From Pseudobutyrivibrio ruminis (lineage in GTDB: Bacteria > Bacillota > Clostridia > Lachnospirales > Lachnospiraceae), in NCBI RefSeq assembly GCF_015057245.1, contig NZ_SVET01000006.1, positions 124,001-188,000 of the forward strand: a stretch of 64,000 nucleotides of DNA. The letters are read 5' to 3'. Below are positions 50,701 through 58,410 of the stretch, one piece after another; the first letter of the stretch is position 1; each line of letters begins with the position of its first letter. The notes beneath the pieces are model-generated. The model searched no databases and had not been told where the DNA came from. It saw only the letters and a list, made by a program, of their open reading frames with translations. The translations under genes were made by a program, and so were the position numbers.

Positions 50701-52268
50701 GGTTCTTAGACGGAACATCTCTGAAAGATGCAAAGGTTCTTCATTACATGAATGATGATAAAACTGCTTATCTTTCAGGTAAAAATGAAGGTCTTGAAAT
50801 AAAGAAGGATTATATACATCCAGGAAAAGATGGAGCAGCCATTTATCAGTGGGTAGCTTATTCAGACGGCAAAATTGATATTTTAGGAGATTATGTAAAG
50901 TTTGGTCAGAATGATTCAAATCCAAGCTATCCAGATGGTACAAAGATTCAAATCTACATAAATGATAAGCTTTTAACTGAGCAGGATGTTGCAGTATTTG
51001 CAGGTGATGGAAATGATAACAAAATCGATTTCATGTTCACGAAGCAAGAGGTTCATCGCGGAGACAAGGTATCATTTGTAATCTCAGCAAAAGGAAATAA
51101 TGCATATGATGCTGGCAAGCTTTCAGTCAGCATATACGAAGCAAAGGAAGCAGCATCAAGTAGAACAAATAATACAGACCTTAAAAAAGCATTTGGTGAG
51201 CAGGGCTCAGATGGTTGGTACTATGGAATGTGTGACTGGGATGGCAAGAACTTTGAATTGCTTGAAATGGACACAGAAAACAACAGATATTACAACAATG
51301 GCAAGCCAGAGCTGAAGGCAGATTTTGTCGAACCAGGAAATGGTAAGAATGCTGCATACAAATGGGTAGCCGGTGAAACAGGAAAGATTAAGATAACAGG
51401 AAAATATACTAAGTTTGTTAGCAGCGATGATCCTGCAGCAGATGGTGTAGTTATTCGAATCTTTATCAATGGAGAGGAAAAGAAGTTTATCGGTGTTCAA
51501 GGAAACTTCTCAAGTGAAGTAACCAGAGATATCAATGAAGAGTATGTTGTTCATGAGGGAGATGAAATCGTATTTGCGGTAAATCCTGAGGGCAATGACA
51601 GCTACGATGGTGGACGTCTTGAAATCAAAATTTCTGATGGAACAGGAAATGATGAGGAGGATGAGCCAGAGACTCCAGAGATTCCAGATGATCCAGAGAC
51701 TCCAGATGATCCAGATAATCCAGAAACTCCTGGTGAAAACACAGACCCAGAACCATCAGATGATCCAGCAACAGATGGCAGAACAAATAATACTAGCCTA
51801 GCATCTGCATTTGGAGAGCAGGGTTCTGATGGATGGTACTACGGAATGTGCGACTGGGATGGAGCTAACTTTAGCGAGTTAAGCTACGATTCAGGAGCAA
51901 ACAGATATTACAATGATGGCAAGCCAGAGCTTAAGTCGGATTTTGTAGAGCCAGGAAATGGCAGAAATGCAGCTTACAAATGGGTGGTAGCAGAAGATGG
52001 CACAATCAACATTTCTGGAAGCTATGTGAAGTTTGCAAATAGTGAAGATGAAAATGCTACAGGAACCTGCATGAGAATTAGAGTTAACGGTCAGGAGATT
52101 TACTTCGAGAATCAAACAGCTGGAAACTTTGATTCAGAAAGAGAAGCCACATTTGATAAAACAATAGATGTAAAGAAAGGTGATGTAATACTATTTGCTA
52201 TAGATCCTGAAGGCAATGATGCCTGGGATGGCGGCAGATTAGTGGTTAATATTAAATCAGTGGATTAG
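47736..52268 (+). CDS. Giant exported protein of eight repeats, putative glycan-binding
   Basis: A 1510-residue protein of no family I can name. A basic N-terminus is followed by one membrane-spanning or signal segment (about residues 20-44). Eight repeats of about 175-180 residues then fill the rest. Each repeat opens with a form of RTNNA-x-x-x-x-FGEQGxNGWxY. Its middle has AxYKWxAxxxGxIxIxGxYxKF and NPSWPDGTxVxIYKNG, and it closes with GNNAYDGGxLxxxI. Repeats 7 and 8 are nearly alike and are split by a Pro/Asp/Glu-rich spacer. I see no catalytic motif, sortase motif or SLH domain. Conserved Trp, Tyr and Asp residues suggest beta-sandwich carbohydrate-binding modules, and its place beside GH32-type enzymes suggests fructan. 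Both points are inference. Confidence 0.72.
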   Translation: MLKKGFSKVLQAVLAHKVKTALIASGTTAAIAVTAVVMTNHPMEIRDEVIALGGGWPDSFFSDEYVEPEFVDDPSRTNNAFNVADFGEQGNNGWFYRYGSALDPCKSRRLESYDGEKYFQLGKTGMEIKSNFIHTAEGTAPILEWRAADAGKVNVQLTYVKNANKDKNPSYPDGVTLYVYKGDEAIGRYEVDVSTDKEEVVEETIKDLSVEELESLYFIVDPNMNNAFDGGSLYVAINDVNAKGPTASVDTTRENNNANSQEDFGKQGNNGWTYLYGKSVKDAKLVSTEKDGAYMNVTSPNLTISQYFIHPAINDEAMLCWQPAVDGKIEVRGKYTKFEQNDGDPTWPDGVVVSVYKNGEKLFNKKVAAPAKGENSISFREQDLEVTTEDKLYFVVDAGINSSYDGGCFDINIIDRTGATTEADVQIDESETRQNFADVKYDFGEQGKNGWFYQDGFGDEPTGSYNMQNFETEEDRYFDSSYLEIKRDFVNTGKGKSAVIKWKVAQTGDIKIDASYTKFKNEDKNPSWPDGTRVTIYHNDEVLVQEEFEADTKKEITKSLNVEKVSVKKDDFITMVVNGKDNNAYDGGKYEFSIKGLTPLTGKTHKDVTYTGGSRTNNASMQEDFGKQGSNGWVFQSGYYLDPDFAVNVETYKENDKYTTNDGIEIKRDYIMPANKGRSANVKWVAAQTGPVDISLTYTKLKNEDANPDWPDGVTVYLKKNNEILKQQDFEPLTDKEVTKDLSVEGVNVKAGDCLTLMVDGKENTAYDGGNFTFVIEDADLKTVDMVNNSGSNYANLALDFGEQGNNGWYYWEGKSVDKAEVLRQKTEDGTGYTSRKLKGLEVKKDFVQPRLNAHAMYKWVVAVDGQIDITGAYVKFGHEDPNASWPDGTVVTVYKNGKDIFDETCFCPRGEDRSNKTDINISKLSVKAGDVITFDIGCNKNNAWDGGRLEIDIEDANATKVGVGDKKRTNNTVLGAIDSIEQGTDGWWFLDGTSLKDAKVLHYMNDDKTAYLSGKNEGLEIKKDYIHPGKDGAAIYQWVAYSDGKIDILGDYVKFGQNDSNPSYPDGTKIQIYINDKLLTEQDVAVFAGDGNDNKIDFMFTKQEVHRGDKVSFVISAKGNNAYDAGKLSVSIYEAKEAASSRTNNTDLKKAFGEQGSDGWYYGMCDWDGKNFELLEMDTENNRYYNNGKPELKADFVEPGNGKNAAYKWVAGETGKIKITGKYTKFVSSDDPAADGVVIRIFINGEEKKFIGVQGNFSSEVTRDINEEYVVHEGDEIVFAVNPEGNDSYDGGRLEIKISDGTGNDEEDEPETPEIPDDPETPDDPDNPETPGENTDPEPSDDPATDGRTNNTSLASAFGEQGSDGWYYGMCDWDGANFSELSYDSGANRYYNDGKPELKSDFVEPGNGRNAAYKWVVAEDGTINISGSYVKFANSEDENATGTCMRIRVNGQEIYFENQTAGNFDSEREATFDKTIDVKKGDVILFAIDPEGNDAWDGGRLVVNIKSVD
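47958..52262 (+). repeat. Eight tandem coding repeats in the giant protein gene
   Basis: Repeat units start near 47958, 48491, 49032, 49578, 50103, 50639, 51162 and 51779. Spacing is 523-546 bp except for the last step (617 bp), which includes the acidic Pro-rich spacer. Protein similarity is clear in all eight. DNA similarity is high only between units 7 and 8, so that duplication is the most recent. Confidence 0.85.
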
Positions 52269-52882
52269 TTGATTGATAACAGGTAATCGGAAACCTCTGG
52301 GGAAACCGCCTCAGAGGCAACGATGCCAATATAAAGATGTTCAGAAAAACCTGCTTGAACAAATAAATTAGAGTAAGATAAATCAATGGCATAAGGAACT
52401 TGACCTTCATCCTCTAGATAATAGTTTTCTAATTTGTTTGCGAGAGCAGGATTTTTTGACTCTAAATAATCCTTTGGATTTGTAAGATATCCAGCGTTAT
52501 TAGCCATTTCGATGCCGTAGCTATCAGCAACAATAATATCAAGCTTGCCAGCACTAATGGCAGACATAAGCTTCATAGAGGATGCATAGGCATACTCCAG
52601 ATTGTCGCTAGCTGGATCTTCAGTGATAAGTAGATTTGTGTAATTAGAAATGTTAAGACCTGTCGCATCATCGATAGATTCAAGCAAACTATCATCTGCG
52701 GCAATGTTTACATATGCCACATATAAATCTATATCATGATTTTTTTGTACGGTTCTTATGATAGAAAAAAGAATACAAATAATAGCTGCAGTGACTATTA
52801 TGTGGATTTTGTAGTAATCCATGATGTACTGCAGCTTTTGTTTTTTGTTTAATTGTGAAAATGTATTAGTTTTGTTCTTCAT
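52265..52882 (-). CDS. Membrane-anchored protein, partner of DUF624
   Basis: A 205-residue protein with a basic N-terminus, one membrane segment (about residues 27-45) and an outside domain of about 155 residues. No family name is known to me. The stretch SAGKLDIIVADSYGIEMANNAGYL recalls the hinge region of solute-binding proteins. It overlaps the DUF624 gene by 17 bp and is therefore coupled to it, and its stop overlaps the tail of the giant repeat gene by 4 bp. It may be an accessory of the DUF624 protein in sugar uptake or sensing. Confidence 0.65.
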   Translation of the reverse strand: MKNKTNTFSQLNKKQKLQYIMDYYKIHIIVTAAIICILFSIIRTVQKNHDIDLYVAYVNIAADDSLLESIDDATGLNISNYTNLLITEDPASDNLEYAYASSMKLMSAISAGKLDIIVADSYGIEMANNAGYLTNPKDYLESKNPALANKLENYYLEDEGQVPYAIDLSYSNLFVQAGFSEHLYIGIVASEAVSPEVSDYLLSIN

Positions 52883-53504
52883 AGTTCTCAGTGCTTTGTA
52901 GCTCGCATTGAATCAAAATATTTTTCATTAGCATGGAATTAATAAGTGCACATGTGCCAACACCCAGGATGATACATGGTGTACAAACATAATATACGAT
53001 GTATCCCATAATAAGAAATACGCCAAACATTATGACAGTGCAAAAAATGAAACGCATTCCAAGCATAATTGAGTTCTTGAAAAGATTAGCTATCGTATTT
53101 TCGAAGTGTGCATGCAAAGGATAAATCCAAAGCAATACTATCGTATATGCGATAGAGGCAATGATAAGTACTGCACTGATTAATGTCCAAAGCTTTGATG
53201 TAAAACAAAGATGATAAAGAATGTATCCATCTGTGAGGATGATGCATCCTAGCAATGTCATAATCAATCCGATAATAGTGCTTTTCTTAAAATCATCCTT
53301 AAAAGCTTTAAAGAAAGCCTTTGTAATATAGCCTTCTTCATCTTTTACTATCTTTTGACAGCAGTAGTACAAAGCTGTTGTAGATGCGCCGATTGTGACG
53401 ATTGGAATACAGCAAATGAACCAAAGTATGTTTAGCCAAACGCTGTACACAATCTTTGTAAGAAAGGTCAGAACCGGACCATCGTAATTAAGTAAATTTC
53501 TCAT
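52866..53504 (-). CDS. DUF624 (YesL-family) membrane protein
   Basis: A 212-residue membrane protein with about five hydrophobic segments. WFICCIPIVTIGASTTALYYCCQKIVKDEEGYITKAFFKAFKDDFKKST is the typical DUF624 signature. Such proteins recur next to oligosaccharide ABC importers; their function is unknown. It lies 16 bp after the second LacI gene on the same strand, so it is probably co-transcribed with it. Confidence 0.88.
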   Translation of the reverse strand: MRNLLNYDGPVLTFLTKIVYSVWLNILWFICCIPIVTIGASTTALYYCCQKIVKDEEGYITKAFFKAFKDDFKKSTIIGLIMTLLGCIILTDGYILYHLCFTSKLWTLISAVLIIASIAYTIVLLWIYPLHAHFENTIANLFKNSIMLGMRFIFCTVIMFGVFLIMGYIVYYVCTPCIILGVGTCALINSMLMKNILIQCELQSTENYEEQN

Positions 53505-53519
53505 AAAATCTCCTACTAA

Positions 53520-54575
53520 TTAATCTCTAGTAGATTCCCTATAAATAAGGTTTGTCTCAGTATAAACGGTGCGATAGTTTAAATCAGGCTGTTCGATACG
53601 AGATACCAAAAGGTTTGCAGCAGTGAAGCCCATTATCTGTGAGTGAATGTGACAGGTGGTTAAAGCAGGTGTCATAACCTTTGATTCTGCTGAATCATCG
53701 AAGCCTGCAATCATAACATCCTTTGGATAAGAACGATCAAGGACCTTAAGGCAGTTGATTATATCAATTGCAACAAAATCGTTTGCACAGATAAGTAATT
53801 CTGGAAGCTCATCAAGAGCTGAGATTGCTTTAAAAAGATTTGCAAAGTATTCTGGCCCATGTGGATGAACATCTGAAAAATCAAACTTTTCATCAATAGG
53901 AAGATTGTTTAAATACATTGCATTTCTGAAAGCCATATATCTTTCAAAGAAAGAGCGGCAGTGATTTGCCTGACCAACAAATCCAATCTTTGTAACACCG
54001 CGTTCTTTCATATTAGAAATCAAGTTAAAGAAGCCTGCGGAATTGTCCATCATAAGCACGTCCGCTTCAAGCTGCTTGCTGTAGCTTTCTACAGGTGCAT
54101 CCACAAAAAGCATTGGTATGCCAAGGCTGCAAAGCATCTCGCAGTATTTTTGATTGAACATCTCTACACAGATGATGCCTTTTGTGTGCTCTTTGTTAAA
54201 GCTGGCTGGTAGAACCATATCAGCAATATTGGCAGGAGTAACACGATGCATCAACATGCTATATCCCAAATCTGTAATTTCGTGCTGGAATTTATCTAAC
54301 ATAGTAGAAGCAAAATGGGAGTTATCCAAAAAGCTTCCTGTAAAAAGAGCTATTTCACCAGTGTGTTCTGGTTTCTTCACTATGCTTCCTCCGAAGATAT
54401 CGGAAACTGAATTTGCATATGAAAACTGCTTGTACCCCATTTCAACAGCTTTCGCTAATACCTTTTCGCGTGTGGCATCGGCGAGGATGCCAGTGTTATT
54501 TATTGCCTTTGATACGGTGTTTCTTGAAACGCCAAGTGCATCGGCAATATCTTGAATTGTAACTTTGTTTGCCAT
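53520..54575 (-). CDS. LacI-family regulator 2 of the fructan locus
   Basis: A 351-residue LacI repressor with HTH VTIQDIADALGVSRNTVSKAINNTG and effector domain (LLICANDFVAIDIINCLKVLD, MIAGFDDSAESKVMTPALTTCHIHSQIMG). It is a paralogue of the regulator at 44944-45999 with the same length and aligned motifs. It is divergent from the sugar importer operon, whose promoter carries a dyad just past the transcription start. Self-control is likely through the same 263-bp region. Confidence 0.9.
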   Translation of the reverse strand: MANKVTIQDIADALGVSRNTVSKAINNTGILADATREKVLAKAVEMGYKQFSYANSVSDIFGGSIVKKPEHTGEIALFTGSFLDNSHFASTMLDKFQHEITDLGYSMLMHRVTPANIADMVLPASFNKEHTKGIICVEMFNQKYCEMLCSLGIPMLFVDAPVESYSKQLEADVLMMDNSAGFFNLISNMKERGVTKIGFVGQANHCRSFFERYMAFRNAMYLNNLPIDEKFDFSDVHPHGPEYFANLFKAISALDELPELLICANDFVAIDIINCLKVLDRSYPKDVMIAGFDDSAESKVMTPALTTCHIHSQIMGFTAANLLVSRIEQPDLNYRTVYTETNLIYRESTRD

Positions 54576-54595
54576 TATATTCTCCTATTTATTTT

Positions 54596-54768
54596 ATGTA
54601 AAAATCCGCTGTAGGATTTATTGTCTAAATCCGTTGGTAAAATTATAAAATGTAAAAATGTATTTGTCAAATGTAAAAATTGAGATGGTTCATTTTTACA
54701 AAAAGAAAAGTAGAGTATTGTAATAATGTTACAAATAAACAAAATCGCATTGACACAAATGTAAAAAA
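54596..54768. repeat. Repeated ATGTAAAAAT motif between lacI and importer operon
   Basis: ATGTAAAAAT occurs at 54596, 54650 and 54671, its inverse ATTTTTACA at 54692-54700, and a near copy (ATGTAAAAAA) at 54759. The third and fourth form a 9-bp inverted repeat with an 11-bp gap. In an AT-rich region some recurrence is expected by chance, so binding-site status is tentative. Confidence 0.4.
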
Positions 54769-54807
54769 TGGTATAGTAAATTCATACACAAGTTGTGCAA
54801 ACGCACA
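54750..54807 (+). promoter_or_regulatory. Promoter and LacI operator of the fructan importer operon
   Basis: TTGACA (54750-54755), a 16-bp spacer and TATAGT (54772-54777) form a strong promoter. TGTGCAAACGCACA (54794-54807) is a dyad centred about 15 bp past the expected start point. It shares GTGCAAA.GCAC with the site before the GH32-like gene. A bound LacI protein there would block elongation. Confidence 0.75.
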
Positions 54808-54838
54808 CAAATGTTTTGGGTGTATATGAGGAGGATAA

Positions 54839-55750
54839 ATGGAAAAGGAAGGCAAATTTCACAATACGATTACGTATGTGACACATCATTGGAGACTATA
54901 TGTTTTCTTCTTGGGACCAGCGCTTTTACTTACAATCATTTTTAAGTATTTGCCAATGGGTGGTATTTTGATTGCATTTGAAAAGTACAGTCCTTTCAAA
55001 GGCTTTTTCGGAAGCGAATGGGTTGGGGTTGAATACTTTCAGCAATTCCTATCATCACCGGATTTCATTTCATATCTGGTAAACACATTAAAGCTTAGTG
55101 TTTTTGGATTGTTATGGGGATTCCCAGTTCCAATCATTCTTGCACTTTTGCTTAACAGAATAGAAAGCAGCAAGATCAAACAAAAGATTCAGCTTGTTTT
55201 ATACATGCCAAACTTCATATCAGTAATTGTACTTTGCGGTATGGTTAGAATTCTTCTTTCAGTAACAGGACCAGTTAATATGTTGTTCCATACAACAATC
55301 AACTTCCTTACACTTCCAGAGGCATTCAGACCTATCTACATTATAAGTGGTATCTGGCAGGGTGCAGGTTGGGCATCAATCATGTATACAGCATCACTTG
55401 CAAATGCCAGCCAGGAATTAAAGGAAGCAGCTCAGATTGATGGAGCAAACATCTTCCAGCAGATAAAGGCAGTTGAGTGGCCTGCTATTAAAGATATGGT
55501 AATCATCCAGTTCATTTTACAGGCTGGTAACATAATGAGCATTGGTTTTGAAAAGGCATATGCTTTACAGACAGACTTGAACTTAGGTGCTTCAGAAATC
55601 ATTGCAACTTACGTGTACAAAAAAGGTTTGTTGGATGGAAATTACAGTTATTCAACAGCGGTTGGTTTGTTCAATACAGTCATCAACTTAATCTTACTTT
55701 TATCAGTAAACAAAGTTGTTGAAAAAATGAACGACGGCCAGGGCCTGTAA
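54839..55750 (+). CDS. Sugar ABC transporter permease, LplB type
   Basis: A 303-residue CUT1 permease with six hydrophobic segments, YVFFLGPALLLTIIFKYLPMGGILIAFEKYSPFKG near the N-terminus (the LplB/YteP pattern) and EAA-loop ELKEAAQIDGANIFQQIKAV. It is the first gene of the importer operon, with GAGGAGG before the start. By context it imports sucrose or short fructans. Confidence 0.92.
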   Translation: MEKEGKFHNTITYVTHHWRLYVFFLGPALLLTIIFKYLPMGGILIAFEKYSPFKGFFGSEWVGVEYFQQFLSSPDFISYLVNTLKLSVFGLLWGFPVPIILALLLNRIESSKIKQKIQLVLYMPNFISVIVLCGMVRILLSVTGPVNMLFHTTINFLTLPEAFRPIYIISGIWQGAGWASIMYTASLANASQELKEAAQIDGANIFQQIKAVEWPAIKDMVIIQFILQAGNIMSIGFEKAYALQTDLNLGASEIIATYVYKKGLLDGNYSYSTAVGLFNTVINLILLLSVNKVVEKMNDGQGL

Positions 55751-55763
55751 TTGGGAGGATACG

Positions 55764-56675
55764 ATGGAGAATAAGAAAAAGAAGAAAAGTACATTTGCCA
55801 AGTATTCAGCTGGTGATAAAACATTCTTATTAGTTGGATATGTACTTTTAGGATTATTTGTATTGGCCATAATCGTGCCAATGGTTTACATAGTAATTGC
55901 TTCATTTATGGATCCAATTACATTGCAAAACCAAGGAATCTCATTTGACTTAGATAAATGGACATTAACAGCATATGAAAGAGTTATTTCCAATTCACAG
56001 ATTTGGGTAGGCTTTAGAAATGCCGTAATTTATTCGTTGTTGTTTACCTTCCTATCAGTCGCTATAACAATGCTTTGTGCCTACCCAATGTCATTGGATG
56101 ACTTCAAAGGAAAAAAGTTTTTCAACGTAATTTTTATGATAACAATGTTCTTCGGCGGTGGATTGATTCCTACATATTTGTTAATCAGCAACCTTGGTCT
56201 TCTTGATAGCATGTGGGCAGTAATTCTTCCAGGAGCATTCTCAGTTTGGAACATGATTATTGCACGTACATATTATAAAGGAATCCCAGGAGAGCTTAGG
56301 GAAGCAGCAGAAGTTGATGGAGCAAATGAGCTCACATTATTCTTCAAGATTCTACTTCCAGTATGTACACCAGTTATTGCGGTGCTTTGCTTATGGCAGT
56401 TCGTTGGAATGTGGAACAGCTACTTCGATGCAATGATTTATTTAAACACAGCTTCAAAGCAGCCATTACAGTTGGTGCTTAGAGCTATATTGATTCAGAA
56501 CCAGCCAGATGCAGGAATGATTGCAGATATGCAGTCAACAGCAGAAAGAGCAAGACTTGCAGAGTTATTAAAATACTCAACAATCATTATTTCAAGCTTG
56601 CCACTTTTAGTTATGTATCCATTCTTCCAGAAGTATTTCGATGCTGGAATTATGGTTGGCTCAGTTAAGGGATAA
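55764..56675 (+). CDS. Sugar ABC transporter permease, YtcP type
   Basis: A 303-residue CUT1 permease with six hydrophobic segments, FGGGLIPTYLLISNLGLLDSMWAVILP and EAA-loop ELREAAEVDGANELTLFFKI. These are typical of the YtcP subfamily that pairs with LplB. It lies 13 bp after its partner. No ATPase gene is nearby, so a shared MsmK-like ATPase encoded elsewhere must serve it. Confidence 0.92.
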   Translation: MENKKKKKSTFAKYSAGDKTFLLVGYVLLGLFVLAIIVPMVYIVIASFMDPITLQNQGISFDLDKWTLTAYERVISNSQIWVGFRNAVIYSLLFTFLSVAITMLCAYPMSLDDFKGKKFFNVIFMITMFFGGGLIPTYLLISNLGLLDSMWAVILPGAFSVWNMIIARTYYKGIPGELREAAEVDGANELTLFFKILLPVCTPVIAVLCLWQFVGMWNSYFDAMIYLNTASKQPLQLVLRAILIQNQPDAGMIADMQSTAERARLAELLKYSTIIISSLPLLVMYPFFQKYFDAGIMVGSVKG

Positions 56676-56719
56676 ATAGTAGCGTGTAGCTATTATATAT
56701 ATTAAATGGAGGAGATAAA

Positions 56720-58378
56720 ATGAAGAAAAATGTAAAGAGATTCGCAGCAGCCGCTCTTGCTATGACTATGGCAGCGTCAGCATTCACAGGCTGTGGATCA
56801 AAGGGTAACAGCGCAAGCAACGCAGACAAGGTAGATGTATCAAATCTATCATTTCCTTTGGATGAGAAGGTAACAATCACAGGTATGATTAGCTACCCAA
56901 CAGGAACAGAGGAGGAACCAAACAATCGTACAATCTTCAAGAGACTTGAGGATGACACAAACGTACATGTTGAGTGGACAGCCATTTCATCAGATCAGTG
57001 GGGCGACAAGATTTCATTGAATATGGCAAATGTAAACACACTTACAGATTTCGTATTCAATGCAGGCTTCAGTGATAGTGACCTTTTAAGATATGCAGAT
57101 CAGGGTGTTATCATTCCTGTAGAGGATTACATTGATGAGTACATGCCAAACTTAAGCACTGTATTCGAGAAGTATCCAGAATATCGCACAATGTGCGAAG
57201 ATGAAAATGGTCACATTTGGGCATTGCCTTGGATTGAGCAGCTTGGTTCAGAAAAGACTGCTATCCAGACTGTTGGTAACAACATGACATTCATCAACCA
57301 GAAGTGGTTAGATTTTCTTGGACTTGAAACACCTACAACAGTAGATGAGTTTGAGCAGGTTCTTTTAGCTTTCCAGGAGCACTCAAGTGAGCTTCAGAAA
57401 GAGTTTAACATTGATGGTGACATCATTCCTATGTCATGCATCGTAAATGATCAGGATCCAAACCTTTTGATTAATGGTTTTGGCGATGGTATCGGTGATG
57501 TAGATATGGGTCAGCATATTGCAGTAAATGATGACGGAAAAGTTGTATGTACTGCAACTACAGATGGTTTTAGAGATGGTGTAGAATGGTTACATAAGCT
57601 TTACAGCGAAGGCTTAATCGATCCAGAGTGCTTCACACAGGATTGGTCAACATACGTTGCAAAGGGTAAATCACACAGATATGGTGTATGCTTCTCATGG
57701 GATGTTGCAAACATCGACAACATTCAGGACTATGTACCACTTGCAGCTCTTAAGGCAGATACAGTAAGCGTTACTCCACAGAACGGTTCATTCACTTCTG
57801 GTTTTGATAGAGGACGTTGCGTAGTAACAAGTGTTTGTTCAAACCCTGCATTAGTATGTGCTTGGTTAGATCAGATGTATGATCCATTCCAGTCTCCACA
57901 GAACAACTGGGGTACATACGGTGAGGATGATGATTTCGATATCTTCGAGCTTAGCGAGAATGCAAACGGTGAGCCAATGCTTAAGCATGCAGCTTTAGGT
58001 GATGCATCACCAGTTGAGGTTCGTGAAGCAGAGTGCGTAGGCGGACCACTTGCAGTATTAGATGAGTACTATGATGTTTATGTAACTTGCCCAGATGATG
58101 CTCAGTATCGTCTTGATTGGATTAAGGACTACTACACAGATGATATGCACTGCAAGTATGTATATCCAAAGGTATTTATGTCTGCTGATGATACAGAAAA
58201 GCTTTCAGCTATTCAGACAGATTTAGTATCTTACTTAAATTCAAGCAAGGCTGAGTTTATTAGAGATGGTATTACAGATGCTACATGGCAGTCATACCTT
58301 GATCAGGTTGATAGCTATGGCTTAGATCAATATTTGGAAATCTATCAGAAATACTTTGATGATTTCTATGCTAATTAA
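56720..58378 (+). CDS. Extracellular sugar-binding lipoprotein, LplA type
   Basis: A 552-residue family-1 solute-binding protein with lipoprotein signal (lipobox FTGC, about residues 22-25). The large size is typical of LplA-like proteins paired with LplB/YtcP permeases. Family stretches include KVTITGMISYPTGTEEEPNN, NVHVEWTAISSDQWGDKI and WALPWIEQLGSE. It captures the oligosaccharide outside the cell; fructan or sucrose is inferred from the adjacent GH32 gene. Confidence 0.9.
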   Translation: MKKNVKRFAAAALAMTMAASAFTGCGSKGNSASNADKVDVSNLSFPLDEKVTITGMISYPTGTEEEPNNRTIFKRLEDDTNVHVEWTAISSDQWGDKISLNMANVNTLTDFVFNAGFSDSDLLRYADQGVIIPVEDYIDEYMPNLSTVFEKYPEYRTMCEDENGHIWALPWIEQLGSEKTAIQTVGNNMTFINQKWLDFLGLETPTTVDEFEQVLLAFQEHSSELQKEFNIDGDIIPMSCIVNDQDPNLLINGFGDGIGDVDMGQHIAVNDDGKVVCTATTDGFRDGVEWLHKLYSEGLIDPECFTQDWSTYVAKGKSHRYGVCFSWDVANIDNIQDYVPLAALKADTVSVTPQNGSFTSGFDRGRCVVTSVCSNPALVCAWLDQMYDPFQSPQNNWGTYGEDDDFDIFELSENANGEPMLKHAALGDASPVEVREAECVGGPLAVLDEYYDVYVTCPDDAQYRLDWIKDYYTDDMHCKYVYPKVFMSADDTEKLSAIQTDLVSYLNSSKAEFIRDGITDATWQSYLDQVDSYGLDQYLEIYQKYFDDFYAN

Positions 58379-58410
58379 GAAATAAAACACGGAAGGAATT
58401 AGAAATACCA

